Source of the DNA: Xenorhabdus stockiae
GTDB lineage: Bacteria; Pseudomonadota; Gammaproteobacteria; Enterobacterales; Enterobacteriaceae
Assembly (NCBI RefSeq): GCF_002632825.1
Contig: NZ_NJAJ01000009.1
Location: 96,039-160,038 of the forward strand
DNA length: 64,000 nucleotides
Reading direction: 5' to 3'
This document shows, piece after piece, positions 9,950 through 19,518 of the stretch. Position 1 is the stretch's first letter, and each line of letters begins with the position of its first letter. The translations under genes were made by a program, and so were the position numbers. The notes below the pieces were generated by a model. It was not told where the DNA came from and did no database searches. It was given only the letters and a program-made list of their open reading frames with translations.

Positions 9950-11290
9950 ATGACACATCGTTTATCATCTAAGGATATTTGGGCATTAGGCTTTATGACC
10001 TTTGCCCTGTTTGTTGGTGCGGGAAATATCATTTTCCCACCTATGGTTGGCTTACAGGCAGGTGAACATGTTTGGGTCGCTGCTGCTGGTTTTTTGCTTA
10101 CGGCTGTAGGTTTGCCTGTTATCACTGTTATTGCCCTGGCAAAAGTCGGTGGCGGTATTGAAGCGCTGAGTTCTCCTATCGGTAAAACAGCGGGTTTAAT
10201 ACTGGCAACGATCTGCTATTTGGCTGTTGGTCCGTTATTCGCAACGCCGAGAACAGCAACAGTTTCTTTTGAAGTGGGTATTGCTCCGTTAACAGGTTCA
10301 GGCGACCTTCCACTTTTTATCTATAGTGTTATTTATTTTTTGCTGGTGATTTTGGTTTCGCTATATCCGGGCAAGTTATTGGATAGCGTCGGGCATGTTC
10401 TGGCACCAATCAAAATAGCGGCACTGGTGATTCTTGGAGGTGCTGCTGTACTATGGCCGGCAGGGCATCCTATTCCTGCCATTGATACTTATCAGGAGAT
10501 TCCGTTTTCAAACGGCTTTGTGAATGGCTATCTGACAATGGATACTCTGGCGGCGATGGTATTTGGCATTGTTATTGTCAATGCTGCACGCTCTAGAGGA
10601 GTGAAATCTTCTTCATTACTGACGCGTTATACTATGTGGGCAGGTTTGATTGCAGGATTTTGTCTGACTCTGGTTTACCTTTCTTTGTTCAAACTGGGAG
10701 AGGGTAGTGGCGACTTAGTACCTACGGCTGACAATGGTGCGGCTATTCTGCATGCCTATGTTCAGAATATTTTTGGTAACTATGGCAGTTTCTTCCTTGC
10801 GATACTGATCTTTATTGCTTGTATGGTAACTGCAATAGGCTTAACTTGTGCCTGTGCTGAGTTTTTCAGCCGCTATCTGTCACTTTCTTATCGCACTCTG
10901 GTCTTACTTTTGGGGCTCTTTTCCATGTTGGTTTCCAATCTGGGGCTGAGTCATCTGATTACGTTTTCAATTCCGGTACTTACGGCAATTTATCCCCCTT
11001 GTATTGCGCTGATATTGCTGAGTTTTACTAACCGCTGGTGGCATAATTTTACCCGTATTCTGGCCCCTGCTATGCTGGTAAGCCTGATGTTTGGGATTTT
11101 GGATGCCATTAAATCATCTCATTACCTGTTACATTTGCTGCCAGAGTGGGCCACTCATCTACCTTTAGCAGATAAAGGTCTGGCATGGTTAATACCAACT
11201 CTGCTGTCAGTGGTTGTATTTGCTCTTTATGATCGCATTGCGGGAGAAGCCAAACTCCCAAAGCATGAAATCCAGCAGGGACAAAGCTGA
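9950..11290 (+). CDS. brnQ: Branched-chain amino acid:Na+ symporter BrnQ, copy 1
   Basis: A 446-residue LIVCS-family symporter for leucine, isoleucine and valine, with about 12 transmembrane segments. The N-terminus ([20 protein letters not shown]) and blocks such as [33 protein letters not shown] and [20 protein letters not shown] [15 protein letters not shown] match E. coli BrnQ (439 residues) along the whole length. It sits just downstream of phoR as in E. coli. It is followed by a strong terminator (11329-11364) and then by a second, diverged copy, so the duplication includes the leader. Confidence 0.95.
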   Translation: MTHRLSSKDIWALGFMTFALFVGAGNIIFPPMVGLQAGEHVWVAAAGFLLTAVGLPVITVIALAKVGGGIEALSSPIGKTAGLILATICYLAVGPLFATPRTATVSFEVGIAPLTGSGDLPLFIYSVIYFLLVILVSLYPGKLLDSVGHVLAPIKIAALVILGGAAVLWPAGHPIPAIDTYQEIPFSNGFVNGYLTMDTLAAMVFGIVIVNAARSRGVKSSSLLTRYTMWAGLIAGFCLTLVYLSLFKLGEGSGDLVPTADNGAAILHAYVQNIFGNYGSFFLAILIFIACMVTAIGLTCACAEFFSRYLSLSYRTLVLLLGLFSMLVSNLGLSHLITFSIPVLTAIYPPCIALILLSFTNRWWHNFTRILAPAMLVSLMFGILDAIKSSHYLLHLLPEWATHLPLADKGLAWLIPTLLSVVVFALYDRIAGEAKLPKHEIQQGQS

Positions 11291-11328
11291 TTATTATATT
11301 TTGATGTTTTTGTAGTAATAAGAAAATG

Positions 11329-11364
11329 AAACACCACAGCATGGATTTATGCTGTGGTGTTTTT
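11329..11364 (+). terminator. Terminator of brnQ copy 1
   Basis: A 14-bp perfect stem (11329-11342 with 11349-11362, core CACCACAGCAT) with a GGATTT loop and a T run, 38 bases after the stop codon. Confidence 0.9.
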
Positions 11365-11573
11365 GTTGTTCATTTTTTCACTAAAATAATTGTGCTTATC
11401 AGTAAATATAAAACCGAATTTTATTCATAATGAAAAAAACTCTGGTGAATTTAATCATTATTAGAAAGTGTTTTTTTAAATTCAGACTTATTAGTAAAAA
11501 ATAATGGGAAAATGAAAATCATATATTAAGCATTCAATTATAGATAAGAGTAACCACCATGTTTGAAATTTAA

Positions 11574-11848
11574 TTTGGAATATTGCTCTGCTTTTTGGTT
11601 TGCTACTTGCCTTTTTGCGATATAAACGCTTTACTTATACTTGTTTGTTGGCGATTCTGGTTGTTACTCTGATTGGGTAGCATGTGCTTATCACTGAGCA
11701 TAAGCTCCTCTCAGAATTAAAGTAAAAATTCAGTTTACCAATGAAAATTCGGTGCTTATAGCGGTTTTTTTATTTACATTTCGTAACCGCGTTTATAGCA
11801 CTTATCATTTCATATGTAATTTTAAACAATAATATATTATCAATCACT
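11574..11848 (+). promoter_or_regulatory. brnQ copy 2 leader (duplicate of the copy 1 leader)
   Basis: Homologous to 9700-9949 but diverged in its second half. The putative TTGCTA (11600-11605) and TATAAA (11621-11626) are conserved with the same 15-base spacer. The stretch 11365-11573 between the terminator and this leader is AT-rich and shows no gene. Confidence 0.45.
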
Positions 11849-13174
11849 ATGGCACATCGTTTATCATCTAAAGATATTTTGGCATTAGGTTTTATGACCT
11901 TTGCCTTATTCGTCGGGGCGGGAAATATTATCTTTCCGCCTATGGTTGGCTTACAGGCCGGAGAGAATGTTTGGATTGCAGCTGCTGGCTTTTTGCTGAC
12001 CGCTGTTGGTCTGCCTGTTATCACTGTTATTGCGCTAGCGAAAGTCGGTGGCGGTATTGAAGCGCTGAGTTCTCCCATGGGGAAAACGGCGGGTTTGATA
12101 TTGGCTACTGTCTGTTATTTGGCGGTTGGCCCACTATTTGCAACACCGAGAACGGCAACGGTTTCTTTTGAAGTCGGTATTGCGCCAATAACCGGAGGCG
12201 GCAAACTTCCGCTTTTCATTTACAGTGTCATCTATTTTCTGTTGATGATCCTGATATCTCTTTATCCCGGTAAATTATTGGATAATGTTGGACGTATATT
12301 AGCGCCTATTAAGATGTCTGCATTAGTTATTCTGGGGATTGCAGCTATATTGTGGCCGGCAGGTAATCCGATTCCGGCGACTGATGTTTATCAGGAAATG
12401 CCATTCTCAAATGGTTTTGTGAATGGTTACCTGACTATGGATACTCTGGGGGCAATGGTTTTTGGTATTGTGATTGTTAATACTGTGCGTTCCAGAGGAG
12501 TGGAGTCTTCTGCATTACTGACTCGCTACACCATATATGCAGGCTTAATCGCAGGGCTTTTTCTTACGCTGGCTTACCTCTCTTTTTTCAAATTAGGTGA
12601 AGGTAGCGGTGCATTAGTACCTAATGCTGAGAATGGTGCAGTGATCTTACATGCTTATGTTCAGAATACTTTTGGTAACTATGGCAGTTTTCTCCTTGCG
12701 GTACTGATCTTTATGGCCTGTATGACGACTGCAATTGGCTTAACTTGCTCCTGTGCTGAGTTCTTCAGTCGTTACCTGCCATTGTCGTATCGTGCAATGG
12801 TTTTATTATTGGCTTTTTTCTCCATGCTGGTTTCCAATCTGGGGTTGAGCCATTTGATTACGTTTTCAATTCCGGTGCTTACAGCAATTTATCCACCTTG
12901 TATTGTGTTAGTACTATTGAGTTTCACCAGTGGTTTGTGGAATAACTTTTCCCGGATACTGGCTCCGGCTATGCTGGTGAGTCTGATGTTTGGGGTGCTG
13001 GATGCAGCTAAGGCTTCAAATTATCTTGTTCATTTTTTGCCGGAATGGGCGACACATCTCCCTCTGGCTGACCAAGGACTGGCATGGCTAATTCCGACTT
13101 TGTCGTCGGTGGGTATATTTGCTATTTATGACCTTATTGTGGCAGAAAGAAAAATTCCAAAGTACGAGGTATAG
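11849..13174 (+). CDS. Branched-chain amino acid:Na+ symporter BrnQ, copy 2
   Basis: A 441-residue LIVCS transporter, highly similar to the first copy from end to end with scattered conservative changes ([11 protein letters not shown] against [21 protein letters not shown] against [10 protein letters not shown]). The reading frame is intact and key blocks are preserved, so it is likely functional, perhaps with a shifted affinity for one amino acid. Its own leader and terminator make it an independent transcription unit. It arose by tandem duplication of leader plus gene; divergence at many third and some first codon positions suggests the event is not recent. Confidence 0.93.
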   Translation: MAHRLSSKDILALGFMTFALFVGAGNIIFPPMVGLQAGENVWIAAAGFLLTAVGLPVITVIALAKVGGGIEALSSPMGKTAGLILATVCYLAVGPLFATPRTATVSFEVGIAPITGGGKLPLFIYSVIYFLLMILISLYPGKLLDNVGRILAPIKMSALVILGIAAILWPAGNPIPATDVYQEMPFSNGFVNGYLTMDTLGAMVFGIVIVNTVRSRGVESSALLTRYTIYAGLIAGLFLTLAYLSFFKLGEGSGALVPNAENGAVILHAYVQNTFGNYGSFLLAVLIFMACMTTAIGLTCSCAEFFSRYLPLSYRAMVLLLAFFSMLVSNLGLSHLITFSIPVLTAIYPPCIVLVLLSFTSGLWNNFSRILAPAMLVSLMFGVLDAAKASNYLVHFLPEWATHLPLADQGLAWLIPTLSSVGIFAIYDLIVAERKIPKYEV

Positions 13175-13222
13175 CAGAAATAGAAGCGATTATTATTCGT
13201 TAATTTTATTTTTAGAAACGAT

Positions 13223-13249
13223 AAGCGGCACTAATTTGTGCCGCTTTTT
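13223..13249 (+). terminator. Terminator of brnQ copy 2
   Basis: AAGCGGCAC (13223-13231) pairs with GTGCCGCTT (13238-13246), loop TAATTT, followed by T residues. Confidence 0.9.
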
Positions 13250-14088
13250 ACCTTTATGGGTTATCTATTATTTTTAAAAGATAATTGCGTTATTGAACAG
13301 TAAATAGAATTTTGTTTCGCTTGATAAGCGATATTATAAATCTCCAAAATAATGTAAGTAAAAAGTTTGAAAGAAAGGTAATTACTGTCGAGTGTTCTGA
13401 AGTTTTTCTGGTGAGTGTAAAGGTAAGGCTGAATACCATTATGGGGTAATTAATGCTAATAATTTTTTCCAAGCAGGAAAATCATTCATGAGTTTAATAA
13501 TAAAAATTAATCCCCTATAAAATATAGTTGGATATAAAAATGAATTGACAATTTTAAGTTTTATAGCATTAATAGCGTGTTAGTCAAGGGGGGGAGCGGA
13601 TTCGATAGGGCTATGAGTTTGCTCAATCAGAGTAACTATTTCGGCACCTTTATACGTTTACTCAGATTATATTTATTGAGTCAATATTCTTTAATATTAA
13701 TGTGAGCTTAAATATCACCTTTTTGGTATTAACGAAAAATTATATATATTTAGGTACTTAAGGAATATATAGGTAGTTATTTTACCAGATTGCGATGCTT
13801 TCTTCTGATGACTTCCGGCATTAGGTATGCCGAACGTGGTGGAGTTTGCACTACTTTAATTGATGGCAACGAGCGTGAGGCTCATTAGATTGAGTGAAAA
13901 CACTAAACGTAGCACCCAACAGTATATCGTGGCATTATCTACGATAATCCACTGCTCCGTCATATCTATTCTGGGTCAAGATGATTCAGAACATAAATGA
14001 GATACTAACAGACTCATTACACAATAATATCGACGAGATAATGGAGACACTTAAACGCTGTTTGGATAAGTGACACCTTATCTAGAGA
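13250..14088. other. About 840 bp without a recognised gene
   Basis: AT-rich DNA with no frame that I can assign. A 30-codon frame at 13981-14073 (ATG to TGA) has no visible Shine-Dalgarno sequence and no known relative. The more GC-balanced segment from about 13790 to 14075 looks different from its AT-rich surroundings and could be decayed coding or mobile DNA, but I cannot identify it. Confidence 0.4.
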
Positions 14089-14475
14089 TAGTTATTGGCG
14101 ATTGTGGCTGTTTTTATCGCTATCATTTTGTATCTTGCGGGGATTAGTGAATATGATGCTACCACTGATTGTTGGGTCAGGATCCAGTTTCGCGAGTGGA
14201 ACTCAATTAACTGCATTGGTTACTATCTTATCTGTAATTGTATTTAAAACAATAAGTTAACAATTATTATGACATACTGTTTATCATCTAAAGATATTTG
14301 GGCATTCGGTTTTATGACCTTTGCCTCATCCCGCGGGGCAGAAGATACGATTTCCCCATCTATGGTTAACCTGAAGGCAAGTGAGCGTGTTTGGAACGCT
14401 GATGCGGCTCTTTTGCTGACTGCTGTGGAACTGGATACATGTGCTGGCACCGTATCTGTTCGGGGGTTAGCATGA
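14089..14475 (+). pseudogene. Relic of a third brnQ: leader plus first about 54 codons
   Basis: Bases 14089-14268 match the brnQ copy 1 leader, and the frame from ATG 14269 begins with [15 protein letters not shown], then diverges through AEDTISPSMVNLKASERVW (compare [18 protein letters not shown]) to LLLTAVEL. Homology stops after about 54 codons, where BrnQ normally continues with 390 more residues. The remaining frame runs to TGA 14473-14475, which overlaps the ATG of the next gene (ATGA). It is a truncated, substituted third copy. Its promoter and start region may still drive expression of the symporter gene behind it. Confidence 0.85.
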
Positions 14476-15791
14476 GTCAACAATGGACTTCCCGTTTGGG
14501 ACATATATTAGCAGCAACCGGATCTGCCGTTGGCATTGGTGCCATTTGGAAATTCTCTTATGTTTCAGCCACAAATGGTGGTGGTGCATTTCTGATTGTA
14601 TTTTTATTGTTTAGTTTTGTGATTGGACTAGCTGTCCTGTTAGCTGAAAATATACTGGGCAGTAGTACAAGTGAAGTGGCTGTTAATGCGTTTAAAAAAT
14701 TACTCGGTAAACACTGGGGATGGGTTGGCTTTATAGGTGTACTGAGCTCATGGTGTATCTATAGTTTCTACAGTGTTGTCGGTGGCTGGACCATCGGTTA
14801 TACGGTGATGGCGGGCACAGGCCAATTAAATATTACAGATACCTCTCAACTGACATCTATTTTCACCAATTTCATTAGTGATCCTTGGTGGCCGATAATT
14901 GCACATCTGGCATTTTCAGGGCTAACTTGTTACGTAGTGCTATCTGGTGTGCAAAAAGGCTTGGAAAAAGCAGTTAAGGTCATGATGCCAATGTTATTCC
15001 TGATCATGATAATGCTGATTATTGTTGGTATCCGCTTACCCGGCTCATCAGAAGGTCTAAAATTATTTTTATACCCAGACTTCAATAAATTGACCGGAAA
15101 AGGTGTTTTAGATGCATTAGGGCTGGCATTCTTTTCACTTTCTATCGGTTTGGGTATCCACATTACTTATAGTTCCTATTTACCGAGTAACAAAGGTATT
15201 TGTAGGTCGAGTATCTGGGTTGTAATCCTCTCCTGTTTGGTCTGTGTATTGGCTGGTCTGATGATTTTTCCTGCTTTGGCTGCGGCTGGTTTACAACCCA
15301 ATGCAGGCCCCGGCTTAACGTTCATGACAATGCCAATTTATTTTGCGAGTCTGCCCGGTGGTTCAATTCTAGCAGTCACGTTCTTTTTGTTATTACTGAT
15401 GGCCGCACTGACCTCAGCAATTTCATTACTTGAGCACATTGTTGCTTATGTTCAGAGTCGTTTTAAATGGCGGCGCCGTAAAGCAAGCTTAGTCGTTACG
15501 GCATCGATTATGTTAATGGGGATCCCTGTTTCCTTATCTTTTGGCCCGCTAAGTCACGTTACATTAGGTGGAAAAACCATCTTTGACATGCTGGATTTCA
15601 TTACGTCCAATGTTCTGATGCCATTGTTCGGGATTATCATTTGCCTCGTATTTGGCTGGTCACGTAAGGCTAATGATTTAATTCCTGAGAATATGCCATC
15701 GCGGAGCCGCCAGTGTTTACTGTTTATATGGAGATATGTCGGGCCATTATGCATTGGGGTGATTTTAGTACACGGTCTTATGCCTAGCTAA
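14472..15791 (+). CDS. Sodium:neurotransmitter symporter (NSS) family transporter
   Basis: A 439-residue membrane protein of the NSS/LeuT fold. The unwound TM1 region appears as ATGSAVGIGAIWKF followed by NGGGAFLIVFL. Further hydrophobic segments bring the total to about 11-12. Bacterial members import amino acids such as tryptophan, tyrosine or leucine with Na+; the substrate here is not readable. ATG 14472 has GGGGG at a suitable distance and matches the family start. Its ATGA overlap with the brnQ relic suggests translational coupling. In E. coli this position holds proY, so one amino acid permease replaces another. Confidence 0.87.
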   Translation: MSQQWTSRLGHILAATGSAVGIGAIWKFSYVSATNGGGAFLIVFLLFSFVIGLAVLLAENILGSSTSEVAVNAFKKLLGKHWGWVGFIGVLSSWCIYSFYSVVGGWTIGYTVMAGTGQLNITDTSQLTSIFTNFISDPWWPIIAHLAFSGLTCYVVLSGVQKGLEKAVKVMMPMLFLIMIMLIIVGIRLPGSSEGLKLFLYPDFNKLTGKGVLDALGLAFFSLSIGLGIHITYSSYLPSNKGICRSSIWVVILSCLVCVLAGLMIFPALAAAGLQPNAGPGLTFMTMPIYFASLPGGSILAVTFFLLLLMAALTSAISLLEHIVAYVQSRFKWRRRKASLVVTASIMLMGIPVSLSFGPLSHVTLGGKTIFDMLDFITSNVLMPLFGIIICLVFGWSRKANDLIPENMPSRSRQCLLFIWRYVGPLCIGVILVHGLMPS

Positions 15792-15827
15792 CACACTATC
15801 TGAGTGGCTTTGAAAAATAGCTAAAAT

Positions 15828-15867
15828 AAATAAGGGTGGGCATTTGAATGCCCACCCTTATTTTTTT
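15828..15867. terminator. Bidirectional terminator between the NSS gene and ggt
   Basis: A 16-bp perfect stem (AAATAAGGGTGGGCAT with its complement, 15828-15843 and 15848-15863), loop TTGA, with T runs on both strands. It serves two convergent genes. Confidence 0.93.
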
Positions 15868-15897
15868 AACTGCGTTTTTTAGCTGAGGGTATTGTTT

Positions 15898-17661
15898 TTA
15901 ATAGCCGATGGCTGCACCGGCTGGTCGCCGTACATCATTGGCTCCATAGATATATCCTTCGCGGACCTTGCCTGAAACAGCAGAGTCATTACCTGATGAG
16001 TTGACCGGAGAAACTCCGGCTGCACCCGGCAAACCTATCATGATTAATTCAGTTGCACCCCATGGAGTCTGCTCCACCATTTTATAGCCCATTTTTTCCA
16101 GCAGATTTAAGGTATCTTTCGAAAGACCACGCTGCTCATAATAGACTTCATCTGGCAGCCATTGGTGATGAATACGTGGGCTGTTCACGGCTTCTTGTGG
16201 CGGCATATCAAAGTCAATGATATTCAGTGCGGCCTGTAAAGTAATGGAGATAATTCTTGAACCCCCCGGAGAACCTAAAACCAGAAAAATTTTATTATCT
16301 TTGGTCACTAATGTCGGGCTCATTGATGATAGTGGGCGCTTACCGGGGGCAATGGAGTTGGTTGCTCCCTGAACCAGACCATACATGTTTTTCGCGCCAA
16401 TTTTCGTGGTGAAATCATCCATTTCATCATTGAGGAAAAAGCCGGTTCCCGGTGCAATAACGACAGCGCCAAAGCGCCCATTAATGGTATAAGTTGTTGA
16501 TACCGCATTACCATCTTTATCTACCACAGAATAATGCGTTGTTTCCGGTTTTTCATGCGGACCAATACCCGGTTGCACCAATTTGGAAGGTGTCGCTTTG
16601 TTCGGCTGGATCTCTTTACGGATGGATTCTGCATAACTTTTGCTTAACAAGCGATCAAGCGGGTTTTTAATAAATGCAGGGTCGCCGAGATAAGTGTTTC
16701 TGTCGATGTAAGCATGGCGCATGGCTTCAGTCAGGGTGTGAATATAGGCTGCTGAGTTGAACCCCATCGATTTCAGGTCATAACCTTCAACAATGTTCAG
16801 TATTTCACATAGTGTGACCCCGCCGGAACTGGGTGGAGGCGCAGAGATAAATTTATATCCGCGATAGCTACAGGTAACGGGCGCTGTTTCGGTAATAGTA
16901 TAATTGGCAAAATCAGCTGCTTTGATGATCCCGCCTGATTTCTCTGAAGTTTCTTCAATGATTTGAGGAATTTTGCCATGATAGAAAACATCCGGTCCTT
17001 GCTTGGCAATCATTTCCAGCGTGTTGGCTAAATCAGTCTGAATTAATTTGTCTCCGGGCTGGAATGGAGTGCCATCTTTACGCAGAAAAATTCGGGCAGC
17101 TTCTGGATCCTGAGCAAAACGTTTGACTGTGGTATCCATAATATCGGTATCACCACGGGTCAGGATGTAACCTTCACGAGCCAGCTTGATGGCCGGAGCC
17201 ATTACTTGTTCGCGGGTTAATGTACCGTATTTTTGTAGCGCAGTATCCAGCCCCATAACTGTTCCCGGTACACCAACAGCGTAGTACCCGTACAGGCTGG
17301 CTCCTTTGATAACATTACCGTCTTTGTCCAGATACATATCGGCACTGGCCGCCGCAGGTGCTGTTTCACGGAAATTAATAAATTTATCTGTACCATCTGC
17401 CAGATGGATGGTCATGAAACCACCACCACCGATATTACCGCAGCAGGGGTTAACGACAGCTTCTGCATAGCCTACAGCAACAGCGGCATCAATAGCGTTA
17501 CCACCCATTTTGAGAATATCAACACCCACCTGGGATGCCAGATGTTGTGCACTGACAACCATGCCCTGCTTGGCTTCAACTGCCAGTCCGGTGGCTGCGT
17601 AAAGAGAGGATGAAACGAATAGTGAGGCGACGATGAACGGAATTTTCCATGTTTTGGACAT
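15898..17661 (-). CDS. ggt: Periplasmic gamma-glutamyltransferase
   Basis: A 587-residue precursor that is exported and self-cleaves into two subunits. It hydrolyses glutathione and transfers gamma-glutamyl groups in the periplasm. There is a signal peptide (KTWKIPFIVASLFVSSSLYA) at residues 3-22. The catalytic Thr is in PETTHYSVVD around residue 390, the predicted autocleavage site. The substrate-binding GSPGGSRI and the lid region NDEMDDF are present. ATG 17661 is preceded by AGGAGGAAAATT-type spacing (AGGAGG); the longer frame to 17700 lacks support. Three 11-bp A-tract repeats lie about 200 bases upstream. Confidence 0.95.
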   Translation of the reverse strand: MSKTWKIPFIVASLFVSSSLYAATGLAVEAKQGMVVSAQHLASQVGVDILKMGGNAIDAAVAVGYAEAVVNPCCGNIGGGGFMTIHLADGTDKFINFRETAPAAASADMYLDKDGNVIKGASLYGYYAVGVPGTVMGLDTALQKYGTLTREQVMAPAIKLAREGYILTRGDTDIMDTTVKRFAQDPEAARIFLRKDGTPFQPGDKLIQTDLANTLEMIAKQGPDVFYHGKIPQIIEETSEKSGGIIKAADFANYTITETAPVTCSYRGYKFISAPPPSSGGVTLCEILNIVEGYDLKSMGFNSAAYIHTLTEAMRHAYIDRNTYLGDPAFIKNPLDRLLSKSYAESIRKEIQPNKATPSKLVQPGIGPHEKPETTHYSVVDKDGNAVSTTYTINGRFGAVVIAPGTGFFLNDEMDDFTTKIGAKNMYGLVQGATNSIAPGKRPLSSMSPTLVTKDNKIFLVLGSPGGSRIISITLQAALNIIDFDMPPQEAVNSPRIHHQWLPDEVYYEQRGLSKDTLNLLEKMGYKMVEQTPWGATELIMIGLPGAAGVSPVNSSGNDSAVSGKVREGYIYGANDVRRPAGAAIGY

Positions 17662-17854
17662 ATTTTCCTCCTGATTTTTGGGCTGTAGGGGAAGGCCCAA
17701 AAGGTTATAAGGTTATGTTAATTATTTGTAATATAACATTATCGGAAGCTCAGGATTTTTGGAAGATGATTTTCTATGTGTCAGTCAATAATTCGGAATA
17801 TTTAATAATGAATCTTCATTTGCATACTTCGGATTTGAAGTTACTTCGCGGCGG

Positions 17855-17887
17855 CAAGTAAAAAACAAGTAAAAAACAAGTAAAAAA
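17855..17887. repeat. Three tandem 11-bp A-tract units
   Basis: CAAGTAAAAAA occurs three times without change at 17855-17865, 17866-17876 and 17877-17887. A-tracts in phase with the helix turn usually bend DNA. The site is about 195 bases upstream of the ggt start. The rest of 17662-17950 shows no gene. Confidence 0.8.
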
Positions 17888-17950
17888 ACTGTGTGATTGT
17901 GGCAAGTGAGTGCAACTAACAAAGAGGCAGCCTGCAAGACAATGGATAAG

Positions 17951-17979
17951 AAAAAACCAGCCGACAGTGCGGCTGGTTT
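17951..17979 (-). terminator. Terminator of the peroxiredoxin gene
   Basis: AAACCAGCCG and CGGCTGGTTT (17954-17963, 17970-17979) form a 10-bp stem with loop ACAGTG; six T residues follow on the minus strand. It lies 53 bases past the peroxiredoxin stop. Confidence 0.88.
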
Positions 17980-18031
17980 ATAAAATCCGTTAACAATGTG
18001 ATGCTATTAAAGGATTGAATACTGACGAAGA

Positions 18032-18634
18032 TTACAGTTTGTCAGCATTTTTAGTCAGGTATTTTGCTACGCCTTCAGGAGAAGCGCCCATACCTTCTTG
18101 GCCTTTTGCCCACTGTGCAGGGCAAACTTCGCCGTGTTCTTCGTGGAATTGCAGTGCGTCAACCATACGCAGCATTTCGTCAATGTTACGGCCCAGTGGC
18201 AGATCGTTAACAACCTGATGACGAACAACACCATTTTTATCAATCAGGAAAGAACCACGCAGAGCAACACCCGCTTCTGGATGCTCAATGCCGTATGCTT
18301 TCATGATGTCACGTTTGATGTCAGCAACCATTGGGTATTTAACTTCGCCAATGCCGCCTTCGCTGATTGGAGTTTTACGCCATGCGTTGTGAACGAACTC
18401 AGAGTCGAAAGAAACACCAATAACTTCAAAACCACGTTTTTGGAATTCTTCATAACGATGGTCGAAAGCAATCAGCTCAGAAGGACAAACGAAAGTGAAG
18501 TCCATTGGCCAGAAGAAGATAACAGCTGGACGACCATTCAGGTGATTTTTCAGGTTGAAGTTATTAACGATTTCGCCGTTACCGAGAACTGCAGAAGCTG
18601 TAAAATCAGGGGCTTGGCGGGTTACTAAAACCAT
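18032..18634 (-). CDS. Typical 2-Cys peroxiredoxin (AhpC/TSA family)
   Basis: A 200-residue cytosolic thiol peroxidase that reduces H2O2 and organic hydroperoxides. The peroxidatic Cys50 is in DFTFVCPSE and the resolving Cys171 in GEVCPAQW. Arg in the LRGSFLIDKNGVV block and Thr47 complete the active site. It is longer than AhpC (187 residues) and resembles the eukaryote-like Tsa/PrxC type found in Yersinia. ATG 18634 follows AGGAGTCAATT. A perfect OxyR-type half site lies about 97 bases upstream, so peroxide induction is plausible. Confidence 0.93.
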   Translation of the reverse strand: MVLVTRQAPDFTASAVLGNGEIVNNFNLKNHLNGRPAVIFFWPMDFTFVCPSELIAFDHRYEEFQKRGFEVIGVSFDSEFVHNAWRKTPISEGGIGEVKYPMVADIKRDIMKAYGIEHPEAGVALRGSFLIDKNGVVRHQVVNDLPLGRNIDEMLRMVDALQFHEEHGEVCPAQWAKGQEGMGASPEGVAKYLTKNADKL

Positions 18635-18730
18635 AATTGACTCCTAAAAATTCTGTAGGTGTTTGTGGAAACGGGTTACAGCATAAGGAATTAAGTGATA
18701 GCAATAAAGGATAAATTACCAATTGATATA

Positions 18731-18745
18731 ATAGTTTTTACCTAT
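18731..18745. promoter_or_regulatory. OxyR-type half site upstream of the peroxiredoxin gene
   Basis: ATAGTTTTTACCTAT fits the OxyR unit ATAG-N-T-N3-A-N-CTAT at every defined position. The neighbouring unit seven bases away is poorly matched on both sides, so this is a partial operator at best. Confidence 0.4.
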
Positions 18746-18789
18746 CAATAATCTATTTTTAATTCCTTTTAGCCTACCATAAGATAAAG

Positions 18790-19413
18790 CTATTTGGAAA
18801 AAGTGCAAGGTTCTGGCGAAATTTCCTGTCCGTGCAGGCTGTTGTTCATCACAAGATCCATCATTTGCGGATAAAACTGCCAGAATAGTGTTTCAAAATC
18901 AGAGTAATGCTCTTCGATATCCTGATAAGAACCTGCCAGTGCGGATAATTTAGGGCGTCTGCGTGCCATACCCTGTAGCACATTGGCAATGCATGTCAGA
19001 TCAGCGTAACGGATAAGCAGATTTTGTGACCAGAGGTATTGATTCAGCTCCTGAAATTTTTCAGGGGTAACACTGAGGTGAGGCTCTATTTGATTGCGCG
19101 CTAGCTGCACAAACTCAGGCAAGGAGTAGTTCTTTTCGAGTTTGTTCCAGTGCTTGGACAGAAAATGATCCCAGATGATATCAAGGGTTATAGGAGCTAC
19201 GCGCCGATATTCGCTACGAAATAGAGTCCGGGCTTCGATGACCAGCGGATGACTATCTGTCAGGCTGTCTATCCTGCGATGAAGTCGAATGCCCGAGACA
19301 ACATCAGGAGCGAACCGGCCTTCCGGGGCTCCACGGACAAAATCCGCCATTAAATTACCCAGCAGAGAGCTTTCAGATAATGTAGCTAAATGGAGGTGTG
19401 CGAGAAAATTCAT
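18790..19413 (-). CDS. acpH: Acyl carrier protein phosphodiesterase AcpH
   Basis: A 207-residue hydrolase that removes 4'-phosphopantetheine from holo-ACP. The metal-dependent HD-like pattern is visible: NFLAHLHLA at the N-terminus, [27 protein letters not shown] and the downstream LIRYADL segment, colinear with E. coli AcpH (193 residues). The ATG at 19413 fits the family start; a TTG at 19431 would add six residues. It is divergent from queA with 105 bases between starts, as in E. coli, where it is called yajB/acpH. Confidence 0.92.
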   Translation of the reverse strand: MNFLAHLHLATLSESSLLGNLMADFVRGAPEGRFAPDVVSGIRLHRRIDSLTDSHPLVIEARTLFRSEYRRVAPITLDIIWDHFLSKHWNKLEKNYSLPEFVQLARNQIEPHLSVTPEKFQELNQYLWSQNLLIRYADLTCIANVLQGMARRRPKLSALAGSYQDIEEHYSDFETLFWQFYPQMMDLVMNNSLHGQEISPEPCTFSK

Positions 19414-19518
19414 GGTGAGAGTATAACGCAAATAGTTAAACTAATATGCTTCTTTCTTGCACCATTGCCCGTGCAGCACTAGACTAGTCCGCCTGTTTTT
19501 TTGAATGATACAGATAAA

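Noticed and set aside
13790..14073. Transposase remnant between brnQ copy 2 and the relic
   Set aside because: Composition differs from the surroundings, but no frame gives a recognisable transposase motif and no terminal inverted repeats were found.
17855..17887. CRISPR-like repeat
   Set aside because: The 11-bp units are contiguous without spacers; this is a simple tandem repeat.
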